Shown: in pieces, positions 1-6,209 of the stretch
Layout of the letters: every line of letters starts with the position of its first letter
Position numbering within the stretch: position 1 is the stretch's first letter
Assembly (NCBI GenBank): GCA_028280675.1
Contig: JANQLI010000290.1
Location: forward strand, 1 to 8,541
Length of the DNA: 8,541 bases
Direction of reading: 5' to 3'
Origin: Alphaproteobacteria bacterium
Lineage (GTDB): Bacteria > Pseudomonadota > Alphaproteobacteria > SMXP01
Program-made: the position numbers and the translations under genes
Notes under the pieces: model-generated
What the model saw: only the letters and a program-made list of their open reading frames with translations
Told to the model about the DNA's origin: nothing
Database searches by the model: none

Positions 1-1
1 T

Positions 2-1921
2 GGCAATATGGGCGAGACATCGGCAACCGGTGTGGCTTTTACCCGGAATCCCTCCACGGGGGCCAATGCCTTTTACGGTGAATATTTGATCAATGCGCAA
101 GGCGAAGATGTGGTTGCGGGGATTCGCACACCGCAAACGCTCACGAAAGCGGAGCGTGAAGATAGCGGAAGTCAGCAACCGAGTATGGAAGAAACCATGC
201 CGGACGTGTTCAAGCAATTGGCTGATGTGTTCCGCAAGCTTGAATCCCATTACCGCGATATGCAAGACATCGAATTCACTGTGCAACAAGGCACGTTGTG
301 GATGTTGCAAACGCGCAGCGGGAAGCGCACCGCTAAGGCGGCGCTCAAAATTGCTGTCGATATGGTCGATGAGGGTCTCATCACCGAAGACGAAGCGGTG
401 CTCCGTGTCGAACCTGCGGCGCTTGATCAACTCTTGCATCCCTCCCTTGATCCATCGGCTGAACGCAATGTGATCGCCAAAGGTTTGCCTGCGTCTCCTG
501 GCGCGGCATGCGGGGAAGTTGTATTTAACGCCGATGAAGCCGAAGCCATGTCCGGAGATGGGCATAAGGTTGTTCTGGTGCGTATTGAAACCAGCCCGGA
601 AGACATTCACGGTATGCATGCGGCGCAAGCAATTTTGACGGCTCGCGGCGGGATGACCTCTCACGCTGCTGTGGTGGCCCGTGGCATGGGACGGCCGTGT
701 GTGTCGGGTGCAGGCGGTTTGCGGATCGACTATCAAAAACAGGTCTTTACCGTCATGGGGCAGGAAATCAAAAAAGGTGACGTGATCACGGTAGACGGCA
801 CGACCGGGGAAGTGATGCTCGGGGAAGTGCCAACTGTGCAGCCTGAACTCTCCGGTGATTTCGCCGCTTTGATGGCGTGGGCTGATGAAAAACGCACATT
901 GAATATTCGCACCAATGCAGAAACACCCGAAGACGTGGAGGTTGCGCGCAACTTCGGCGCCGAGGGGATTGGCCTTTGCCGCACGGAACATATGTTCTTC
1001 GATGCGGACCGCATTCTTGCCGTGCGTGAGATGATCTTGGCGGACCAGAAAGAAGAGCGTGTCGCTGCGTTGTCGAAATTGCTGCCGATGCAGCGTGACG
1101 ATTTCAAAAAAATCTTTGAGATTATGGCAGGCCTTCCGGTCACGATCCGGTTGCTTGATCCGCCGTTGCATGAGTTTTTGCCGCATACCACAGAAGAAAT
1201 TGCCGAGGTGGCGGCAGCCTCTGGTATGGATGCGGAAAAACTCCGTCAGCGCACGAATGACCTGAAAGAGTTTAATCCGATGCTGGGGCATCGTGGATGC
1301 CGGCTTGGGATTACCTATCCAGAAATCTATGAGATGCAAGCCCGCGCCATATTCGAAGCGGCGATTGACGTGGAAAAAGAAAGCGGGCAGGCCGCACTTC
1401 CAGAAATCATGATCCCGCTTGTGGCGACACACAAGGAACTTGATATTCTCAAAGGCCGGGTGGAGGCTGTTTGGCAAGAAGTGATGGCGGAAACGGGGCG
1501 CAAGGTCACGTATCTTATCGGCACTATGATCGAATTACCCCGCGCTGCGTTACAAGCTGGGGAAATTGCTCAGTCCGCTGAGTTTTTTAGCTTTGGCACG
1601 AATGATTTGACGCAAACAACATTTGGGATTAGCCGCGACGATTCCGCGAACTTTATCAATGCATATGTGCAACAAGGCATTGTGGAGCAAGACCCCTTCA
1701 TCAGTCTTGATCAAGATGGCGTTGGTCAACTTGTGACGCTTGGTGCCGAGCGCGGCAAAAAAACACGTCCCGATATTAAACTCGGCATTTGTGGTGAACA
1801 TGGCGGTGACCCGGATTCAATCACTTTCTGTCACGCAGTGGGATTGGATTATGTCTCGTGTTCGCCTTATCGGGTGCCCATTGCGCGTCTCGCTGCAGCA
1901 CAAGCTGCGCTGAGGGGCTAG
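2..1921 (+). CDS. ppdK: Pyruvate, phosphate dikinase (PPDK), C-terminal part, 5' end outside window
   Basis: PPDK interconverts pyruvate + ATP + Pi and PEP + AMP + PPi in the cytoplasm. The frame is open from the window edge (Gly-Asn precede the first visible Met at 8), so the gene is cut. Numbering from that Met, residues 1-110 are the end of the ATP-grasp domain. The phosphohistidine swivel domain follows, with GGMTSHAAVVARG and catalytic His219. The C-terminal PEP/pyruvate TIM barrel carries GLCRTEHMF (Arg325), RLLDPPLHEF (Arg381), Glu509, Asn532 and GICGEHGG (Cys595). From memory, the Clostridium symbiosum residues are H455, R561, R617, E745, N768 and C831. All differ by exactly 236, so the part seen is complete and gap-free, and about 236 residues are missing. 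Thr217, two residues before the His, is the position targeted by PPDK regulatory protein in plants; such control here is only inferred. It ends in TAG with no obvious hairpin terminator. Identification is very secure. Confidence 0.98.
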   Translation, partial: GNMGETSATGVAFTRNPSTGANAFYGEYLINAQGEDVVAGIRTPQTLTKAEREDSGSQQPSMEETMPDVFKQLADVFRKLESHYRDMQDIEFTVQQGTLWMLQTRSGKRTAKAALKIAVDMVDEGLITEDEAVLRVEPAALDQLLHPSLDPSAERNVIAKGLPASPGAACGEVVFNADEAEAMSGDGHKVVLVRIETSPEDIHGMHAAQAILTARGGMTSHAAVVARGMGRPCVSGAGGLRIDYQKQVFTVMGQEIKKGDVITVDGTTGEVMLGEVPTVQPELSGDFAALMAWADEKRTLNIRTNAETPEDVEVARNFGAEGIGLCRTEHMFFDADRILAVREMILADQKEERVAALSKLLPMQRDDFKKIFEIMAGLPVTIRLLDPPLHEFLPHTTEEIAEVAAASGMDAEKLRQRTNDLKEFNPMLGHRGCRLGITYPEIYEMQARAIFEAAIDVEKESGQAALPEIMIPLVATHKELDILKGRVEAVWQEVMAETGRKVTYLIGTMIELPRAALQAGEIAQSAEFFSFGTNDLTQTTFGISRDDSANFINAYVQQGIVEQDPFISLDQDGVGQLVTLGAERGKKTRPDIKLGICGEHGGDPDSITFCHAVGLDYVSCSPYRVPIARLAAAQAALRG

Positions 1922-2075
1922 GCATCCTCTCGTTATCGTTAACGCGTTGTCGCCATATCAAGCACTCTGATCTTCAGACACAAGCGGTCACATGCACGCG
2001 TTTGGGGTTAACAGGCGCGCTTTATCCCCTGTCTGTTGCGCTGGTGCTACACTTTTTGTCCATACGCGGGACATG

Positions 2076-2089
2076 TCATGGAGCCATGA
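2076..2089. repeat. Short perfect palindrome TCATGG-AG-CCATGA
   Basis: Two 6-bp arms face each other around a 2-bp centre. An overlapping 8-bp palindrome GACATGTC lies at 2070-2077. This could be a protein-binding site, or chance in a 365-bp gap. The loop is too short for a good RNA hairpin. Confidence 0.35.
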
Positions 2090-2120
2090 TTTGACCCACT
2101 TTATGTCGAATGATAAGAGT

Positions 2121-2148
2121 CTTGTTAATAATATAGAGTGATAACAAG
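2121..2148. repeat. Inverted repeat CTTGTTA-N14-TAACAAG
   Basis: Seven-base arms at 2121-2127 and 2142-2148 are exact reverse complements. The stem would be AT-rich with a 14-nt AT-rich loop and no T-run immediately after it, so a terminator is unlikely. An operator or chance are the alternatives. Confidence 0.35.
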
Positions 2149-2168
2149 TTAAGTTAATGCTGTATTTT

Positions 2169-2183
2169 TTAAGAGTGCGTTAA
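2169..2183. promoter_or_regulatory. Candidate CtrA box TTAA-N7-TTAA upstream of the cell-wall hydrolase
   Basis: The sequence is TTAA GAGTGCG TTAA, an exact match to the full CtrA recognition pattern known from Caulobacter and relatives. It ends 103 bp before the hydrolase ATG. Single TTAA half-sites also occur at 2125, 2149, 2154 and 2261. GANTC sites (the methylation target of CcrM) flank the box at 2117-2121 and 2219-2223. Binding is inferred from pattern only, and the local AT-richness raises the chance rate. Confidence 0.45.
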
Positions 2184-2286
2184 ATCGCCCTCTCCACAGA
2201 TTGGCACATCACTTGTATGACTCTTCCTCAAGGCCAGAGAGCCAAGTTGGGTCGATAAAGTTAACGAACCAAGGTGTAAGACACGC

Positions 2287-3003
2287 ATGACAGAACACGT
2301 GCGGCATAAGCATACACTCATGGAAGGCATCATAGCCCTGTGTGCTGTGGCGGCCTGCTTGAGCTTGGTTGTTGTCTTCTTCCAAACCTTTGCAGCGCGT
2401 GCCGCAATTCCAACTGAGGTTGAGGAGCTTGCGCTTGCCCCACAAGTGGAACCGGTTGCCGTTCCTTTGCCTGTTCTCAATCCGATCCGCGAAGCGAAGC
2501 ACTCGACAGCCTATTTAATAGGTGAAACATTGGCGATGTGGAAAGAGGACCATGGACTCAGCCCTTTCCGATCAACCCCTTATGTCGCTGCGTCGTTTTA
2601 TGCGGAAGAGCTTAATTGCCTCACGCAAGCGATCTATTATGAAGCGCGCAGTGAAAGCGTGTCCGGGCGTTTGGCGGTCGCGCAAGTTGTCTTAAACCGC
2701 GTGAAAAACAAATATTATCCCAACTCAATTTGTAAAGTTGTGCACCAAGGACCGCTTGTTAAATCAAGTCGTGGCGGGTGCCAATTCAGTTTCACCTGTG
2801 ATGGCTCTATGGACCGTCCATTGCAGGTCAAGCACTGGGATCGTTCGGAAGAGTTGGCGCAGCAAGTGATGCTTGGCTTTGCTGCGGACCTTGTGAATAA
2901 AGCGACCCATTACCACGCGAATTATGTTGATCCTGACTGGTCGAAAAGCTTGCACAAGACCGTGCAGATCGGCACCCATATTTTCTATCGCAAAGCGAGT
3001 TAA
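2287..3003 (+). CDS. Membrane-anchored cell-wall hydrolase, SleB/CwlJ type (Hydrolase_2 family)
   Basis: A 238-aa protein predicted to cut peptidoglycan from the periplasmic side of the inner membrane. Residues ~13-33 form one hydrophobic membrane segment or uncleaved signal anchor after a short basic head. A Pro/Val/Glu-rich linker (~40-70) follows, then the catalytic domain (~103-236). The domain shows the family motifs ELNCLTQAIYYEARSE (Glu119 the probable catalytic acid), AVAQVVLNRVKN, CQFSFTCDG, and a C-terminal ATHYHANYVDPDW...HIFYR. SleB of Bacillus spores is a lytic transglycosylase, but alphaproteobacterial members do not serve germination; a part in growth, division or envelope remodelling is inferred. 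AAGGTG at 2271-2276 lies 10 nt before the ATG and supports this start. Upstream TTAA-N7-TTAA and GANTC sites suggest cell-cycle control. Its stop lies 12 nt from that of the convergent nadC, leaving no room for a separate terminator. Confidence 0.93.
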   Translation: MTEHVRHKHTLMEGIIALCAVAACLSLVVVFFQTFAARAAIPTEVEELALAPQVEPVAVPLPVLNPIREAKHSTAYLIGETLAMWKEDHGLSPFRSTPYVAASFYAEELNCLTQAIYYEARSESVSGRLAVAQVVLNRVKNKYYPNSICKVVHQGPLVKSSRGGCQFSFTCDGSMDRPLQVKHWDRSEELAQQVMLGFAADLVNKATHYHANYVDPDWSKSLHKTVQIGTHIFYRKAS

Positions 3004-3015
3004 AACGCTCTTCAA

Positions 3016-3876
3016 TCAGCTTACCCAATCGAGCCCGATATCGAGGCAGGGTGCGCTGTGTGTTAGCCATCCCACTGATATTAGGTCCACGCCGCTTGCA
3101 GCAATGGCCTGTGCGGTCTCGCGTGTGACGCGCCCGGATGCTTCGCTGATCACGCGGCCATCGATAATAGTGACGGCATCTTTCAACATGTCTGGCGACA
3201 TATTGTCGAGCAAGACGGCATCAATGGGATAGGCCAGGGCTTCCTCAAGCTGGTCGAGCGTATCAACCTCAACTTCAATCTTTGCCATATGGGAAGCGTA
3301 GGCGAGGGCGCTTTCAATGGCTGGACCAATCCCTCCTGCAATCGCAATGTGATTGTCTTTGATGAGGATCGCATCATAAAGGCCAAAGCGATGGTTCACA
3401 CCGCCGCCGCAGCGTACAGCATACTTCTCAATCGCGCGCAGGCCAGGTGTGGTCTTGCGCGTGCAGCAGACTTTTGTGTTGGTGTCGGCAATCGCATCGA
3501 CAATATCTGCTGTCGCACTGGCAATTCCAGACAGATGCCCCATAAAATTTAGCGCCACACGTTCTGCCGATAAAATCGCACGGGATGCGCCACTGACCTC
3601 GGCCATAACATCACCTGGCGCCACGCGTTCACCATCAGTCATATGGGAAGTGAATGTCAGTTGTGGATCAAGTGCATGAAAGGCCAGGCGGGCGAGATCG
3701 GCGCCCGCAAGACAACCTTGCTGCCGGGACACCATGCGTACTTTGCTCATGGCACCGGCCTTAATTGTCGCGCGTGTGGTGATGTCGCCCGCGTCACCCA
3801 TGTCTTCTGCAAGAGCTGCTGTGACAAGCGGCTCTAACAGGGAATCCGGTAAAGGGGTGATCGTGGACGTAGCCAT
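3016..3876 (-). CDS. nadC: Nicotinate-nucleotide pyrophosphorylase (quinolinate phosphoribosyltransferase)
   Basis: NadC condenses quinolinate with PRPP to give nicotinate mononucleotide, CO2 and PPi, the step that joins de novo quinolinate synthesis to the common NAD pathway. The 286-aa length is normal. The N-terminal domain has the conserved AEDMGDAGDITT stretch (~24-34) and ERVALNF (105-111). The barrel carries TRKTTPGLR (139-147), GGGVNHRFGLYD (157-168), IKDNH (172-176), EVEVD (201-205), LLDNM (222-226) and EASG (245-248), which supply the basic PRPP/quinolinate-binding and acidic metal-binding residues. The ATG at 3876 has a GGAAGG ribosome binding site (3887-3882) 5 nt upstream, and the gene begins 24 nt after the nadA stop, so both are almost certainly on one mRNA. 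nadB, which often lies between or beside them, is absent here. The gene ends in TGA, tail to tail with the hydrolase gene. Confidence 0.97.
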   Translation of the reverse strand: MATSTITPLPDSLLEPLVTAALAEDMGDAGDITTRATIKAGAMSKVRMVSRQQGCLAGADLARLAFHALDPQLTFTSHMTDGERVAPGDVMAEVSGASRAILSAERVALNFMGHLSGIASATADIVDAIADTNTKVCCTRKTTPGLRAIEKYAVRCGGGVNHRFGLYDAILIKDNHIAIAGGIGPAIESALAYASHMAKIEVEVDTLDQLEEALAYPIDAVLLDNMSPDMLKDAVTIIDGRVISEASGRVTRETAQAIAASGVDLISVGWLTHSAPCLDIGLDWVS

Positions 3877-3900
3877 GAGGACCTTCCGGTCTATCGCAGA

Positions 3901-5007
3901 TTACGCGACGGCGACCAGCTCCACTTGCGCAGGCGGTTGATTGGTTTTGAATTTCGGACCAACCACTTTCGGGGCAGGGAGGTCCACCATGCGCTGCACC
4001 GCTTCGCGCGCCCGTGCCGCGACATCTTCATCGATCAGCACTTCATGCTCCATATGCTGCAGGCTGTGCAGAATATTTTGCAAGGTGATGCGCTTCATAT
4101 GCGGGCACATATTGCATGGCCGGATGAAGTCAATGTCTGGGTTTTCCACCGCAACATTGTCACTCATCGAGCATTCGGTGACCAACACCACAGAGTCCGG
4201 TTTTTCGTTTTGCACGTAACCGATCATATCTGAGGTTGAGCCCGCAAAGTCCGCCGCAGCCATCACATCTGGTGGGCATTCAGGGTGTGCGAGCACTTTG
4301 ATGCCGGGATTGGCGGCGCGTAACTCTTCGATGTCCTCGTAGGTGAATTGCTCGTGGACTTCACAGCGGCCTTTCCACGTGATGATTTCAACATCGGTCA
4401 TCGTGGCCACATTCTTCGCAAGATATTCATCGGGTGTCATGATCACACGGTCTACACCAAGCGATTCGACGACTTGCACGGCATTTGATGACGTGCAGCA
4501 AATATCGCTTTCCGCTTTCACATCGGCAGAGGTGTTGACGTAAGACACAACCGGGACGCCCGGATATTTTTGTTTCAGCAACCGCACATCTTCACCGGTG
4601 ATTGACTCGGCTAAAGAACAACCTGCTTTCATATCTGGGATCAGAACGGTTTTGTCAGGGCTTAAGATTTTTGATGTTTCAGCCATAAAATGCACGCCAG
4701 CCTGCACAATGATTTGCGCATCCGTTTCGGCGGCCAATTTAGCGAGCTGGAGTGAGTCACCTGTAAAGTCTGCGACGCAGTTAAAAATCTCCGGCGTCAT
4801 GTAATTGTGAGCCAGGATAATCGCGCCCTTTTCTTTTTTCAGATCATTGATCGCTTTCACATAGGGCGCAAAAGCAGGCCATTCAATTTCCGGGACAACG
4901 TGGGACACTTTGTCATAAAGGTGCGCGGTTTCTTTTTGAACTTCTGGCGTGTAGCTCAAATCGATGCTTTTCGCATCTGCTTTATGATTGATCTCACACT
5001 GGGTCAT
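3901..5007 (-). CDS. nadA: Quinolinate synthase A ([4Fe-4S] enzyme)
   Basis: NadA condenses iminoaspartate with dihydroxyacetone phosphate to quinolinate using a [4Fe-4S] cluster. The frame is open to an ATG at 5028 (375 aa), but I choose the ATG at 5007 (368 aa). AAAGGTG lies 6 nt before 5007, whereas the ATG at 5028 sits inside a 17-bp operator-like palindrome at the predicted transcription start. Motifs in 375-aa numbering: AHNY (His74, Tyr76), AGCSL (Cys137), YVNT (Tyr163, Asn165), CCTSSN (Ser180/181), WKGRC (Cys222), HPEC (His248, Glu250), GST (263-265) and CNMCPHM (Cys305/308). Cluster ligands should be Cys137, Cys222 and most likely Cys308; the 85/86-residue spacings agree with the known family pattern. 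nadC follows 24 nt downstream, and the probable regulator gene nadQ lies directly upstream on the same strand. Confidence 0.96.
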   Translation of the reverse strand: MTQCEINHKADAKSIDLSYTPEVQKETAHLYDKVSHVVPEIEWPAFAPYVKAINDLKKEKGAIILAHNYMTPEIFNCVADFTGDSLQLAKLAAETDAQIIVQAGVHFMAETSKILSPDKTVLIPDMKAGCSLAESITGEDVRLLKQKYPGVPVVSYVNTSADVKAESDICCTSSNAVQVVESLGVDRVIMTPDEYLAKNVATMTDVEIITWKGRCEVHEQFTYEDIEELRAANPGIKVLAHPECPPDVMAAADFAGSTSDMIGYVQNEKPDSVVLVTECSMSDNVAVENPDIDFIRPCNMCPHMKRITLQNILHSLQHMEHEVLIDEDVAARAREAVQRMVDLPAPKVVGPKFKTNQPPAQVELVAVA

Positions 5008-5013
5008 GTTGTT

Positions 5014-5020
5014 CACCTTT
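5014..5020 (-). promoter_or_regulatory. Ribosome binding site deciding the nadA start
   Basis: Read on the minus strand this is AAAGGTG, followed by a 6-nt spacer (AACAAC) and the ATG at 5007. The longer alternative start at 5028 has no purine-rich site at a suitable distance, because the sequence before it is the AT-rich -10/operator region. Confidence 0.75.
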
Positions 5021-5037
5021 ATGCTCATTATGAGTAT
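5021..5037. promoter_or_regulatory. Operator 1 for nadA (candidate NadQ site), ATGCTCAT-T-ATGAGTAT
   Basis: A 17-bp palindrome with 8-bp arms and one mismatched arm pair, centred at 5029. It touches the predicted -10 element TATATA (5042-5037) and spans the expected transcription start, a standard repressor position. Thirteen of its 17 bases match a second site at 5083-5099. Assignment to NadQ rests on the adjacent regulator gene and on my memory that alphaproteobacterial NAD operators look like this; it is not proven here. Confidence 0.72.
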
Positions 5038-5065
5038 ATATAGGGTCTAAGAAAGCCCCCTTCAA
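5037..5065 (-). promoter_or_regulatory. Predicted proximal nadA promoter (P1)
   Basis: On the minus strand TTGAAG (5065-5060), a 17-nt spacer, then TATATA (5042-5037). Each hexamer matches 4 of 6 sigma-70 consensus bases. Transcription would begin near 5030, giving a leader of about 22 nt that contains the AAAGGTG site for the ATG at 5007. Prediction by eye. Confidence 0.5.
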
Positions 5066-5075
5066 TAGGGGTTTC
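5051..5075 (-). repeat. Hairpin-forming inverted repeat between the two nadA operators
   Basis: On the minus strand GAAACCCC can pair with GGGG-(G/C bulge)-TTTC, about 8 pairs with a 7-8 nt loop. It would lie at the very 5' end of a transcript from the distal promoter and contains the proximal -35 hexamer in its loop. The following sequence, TTAGACCC, is not a proper T-run, so it is at best a weak terminator for read-through from nadQ. It may be incidental. Confidence 0.35.
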
Positions 5076-5079
5076 ATAA

Positions 5080-5108
5080 GTTATGCTACATATGAGCATT
5101 AGTGTCAA
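5080..5108 (-). promoter_or_regulatory. Predicted distal nadA promoter (P2)
   Basis: On the minus strand a perfect TTGACA (5108-5103), a 17-nt spacer, then CATAAC (5085-5080; 4 of 6 consensus bases). The second palindrome (5083-5099) fills the spacer and overlaps the -10, so a bound protein would block polymerase. The start would be near 5073. Confidence 0.5.
5083..5099. promoter_or_regulatory. Operator 2 for nadA (candidate NadQ site), ATGCT-ACATATG-AGCAT
   Basis: A 17-bp site with perfect outer arms ATGCT/AGCAT and a less symmetrical centre, centred at 5091. It aligns with the 5021-5037 site at 13 of 17 positions. The 62-bp centre-to-centre distance is close to six turns of B-DNA, so two bound dimers would face the same side and could cooperate or loop. 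Confidence 0.65.
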
Positions 5109-5160
5109 CAAAGATTCACAGATATATCGTTAATTTTTTAAATCCAATAGAATCAGGGAA

Positions 5161-6165
5161 TTAGCGTGCAATCGTCCGGACACGTACACCTGGAGCAGGG
5201 CGTTCCGTGAGCACTTCTGAGCGGAAACGGAATTCTTCGGCTGGCCGCCCGCCTGTACGTGTGGAGATTTTTCCCGTGCCCTCGACAAGGCCTTCCTTTT
5301 CCACCAGCCGCCGGAAGTTTTGTTTATGAAGGCGGATGCCCAATATGGCCTCAACAGTTTGCTGCAAGTGAAGCAGCGTGAAAGTTGATGGCATCAGCTC
5401 AAAGACAACGGGTCGGTATTTGAGTTTACTGCGCAAGCGCCCCATGGCTGTTGCGAGGATGCGGCGGTGATCGGATGTCATCGCCTCGCCAAGAGGGGGG
5501 TCTGTGGTTACGGGTTGATTACGGTCGCGCGCAAATTCTGCGACCAAACGTGCTTCATAAAGAAGTTCATAACGCTCAAGCACTTTTTCCGCATCCCACT
5601 CACCTTGATCAAATCCAAAACACATACAGGCGCGCTCCCAGCGTTGTGTCTTTTGTCCGGGATCGGGTGCATCATCTGCCCACTGACGAAGAGCAGGCTG
5701 GATTGCTTCGGCAATGATATTCGGCGATTGCTCTCGCCAATCTTCCCATGGGAAATAACGATACCACTTGTGCCACACACTATCAGGATTATGTAACTTG
5801 GAGGCTTGTTCGGTGAGCGCAAGATAACCGACCGAGATAATATGGGCTTCATCAGATGCGCCAAATGCATCTCGTCCGCGATCGCCGAACGTATAAAGCT
5901 GTTCAACATATCCGAGGTCAAGAGAAGTTTGTTCTCCTACCCAGGTGCGCAATCCAATTTCCAAAGTGCGGTGCGTTTCAGGATCGAAAGGACCAAAAGG
6001 CAGGCCATAAATGGTGTCTGCATCGTCCACTGTGGGCGTGCGGCTGCGATCGACGACCAAGACGTGCGGCGTTTCATCTTGAACGCTAACAACGACAGCA
6101 TTTAAGCCGATGACAACGCCATGCGGGCGCCAGCCTTTGGCGCTATGGTCCGTTTGGTCTGACAT
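5161..6165 (-). CDS. nadQ: NrtR-like transcriptional regulator of NAD biosynthesis (NadQ type), Nudix sensor + winged helix
   Basis: A 334-aa probable cytoplasmic repressor of the adjacent nadA-nadC operon. Residues ~13-120 form a Nudix-like domain (GVVIGLNAVVVSV, then LPFGPFDPETHRTLEIGLR). The Nudix box is degenerate: where REUXEE is expected the protein reads RTWVGE (73-78), lacking catalytic glutamates. It probably binds a NAD-related ligand without hydrolysing it; NrtR proteins sense ADP-ribose or similar compounds. A ~100-residue insert (~122-225) rich in Trp and Tyr (WHKWYRYFPWEDW) is absent from classical ~220-aa NrtR. Residues ~236-315 are a winged-helix domain of NrtR type (KLKYRPVVFELMP, FTLLHLQQ, KQNFRRLVEKEGLVEGTGK, GGRPAEEFRF). 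The ATG at 6165 has only a weak upstream purine tract (AAGAAG). It lies 44 nt after the HD gene and is likely co-transcribed with it. The symbol rests on family memory and context. Confidence 0.85.
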   Translation of the reverse strand: MSDQTDHSAKGWRPHGVVIGLNAVVVSVQDETPHVLVVDRSRTPTVDDADTIYGLPFGPFDPETHRTLEIGLRTWVGEQTSLDLGYVEQLYTFGDRGRDAFGASDEAHIISVGYLALTEQASKLHNPDSVWHKWYRYFPWEDWREQSPNIIAEAIQPALRQWADDAPDPGQKTQRWERACMCFGFDQGEWDAEKVLERYELLYEARLVAEFARDRNQPVTTDPPLGEAMTSDHRRILATAMGRLRSKLKYRPVVFELMPSTFTLLHLQQTVEAILGIRLHKQNFRRLVEKEGLVEGTGKISTRTGGRPAEEFRFRSEVLTERPAPGVRVRTIAR

Positions 6166-6209
6166 GCTTCTTACATCAACGCTTGCCAGAGAGATGTCAC
6201 GCGACGTCT

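Larger units (their letters stand above)
1922..2286. other. 365-bp non-coding gap between ppdK and the cell-wall hydrolase gene
   Basis: No convincing gene lies here. A plus-strand frame over 1858-2094 mostly overlaps the ppdK end and looks like a shadow. The left half is mixed in composition; about 2085-2190 is AT-rich. The gap holds a 14-nt palindrome (2076-2089), a 28-nt inverted repeat (2121-2148), a TTAA-N7-TTAA box (2169-2183) and two GANTC sites (2117-2121, 2219-2223). I found no strong rho-independent terminator for ppdK and no clean sigma-70 promoter pair for the downstream gene. The length suggests a regulated promoter region. Confidence 0.7.

Noticed and set aside
733..1191. 152-codon minus-strand frame opposite ppdK
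   Set aside because: Antisense shadow of the PPDK barrel, whose conserved residues are fully accounted for on the plus strand.
1858..2094. Plus-strand frame of 78 codons spanning the ppdK end and the gap
   Set aside because: Its first third overlaps ppdK in another frame, it has no ribosome binding site, and its translation (Cys/Leu/Arg-rich) shows no domain.
3925..4233. 102-codon plus-strand frame opposite nadA
   Set aside because: Shadow of nadA; His/Arg-rich translation typical of antisense reading, with no motif.
5130..5141. Two TTAA tetramers upstream of nadA as a CtrA site
   Set aside because: The spacing is 4 nt rather than the required 7.
5508..5921. 137-codon minus-strand frame inside nadQ
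   Set aside because: Lies wholly inside a well-supported regulator gene in another frame on the same strand, with no recognisable domain.
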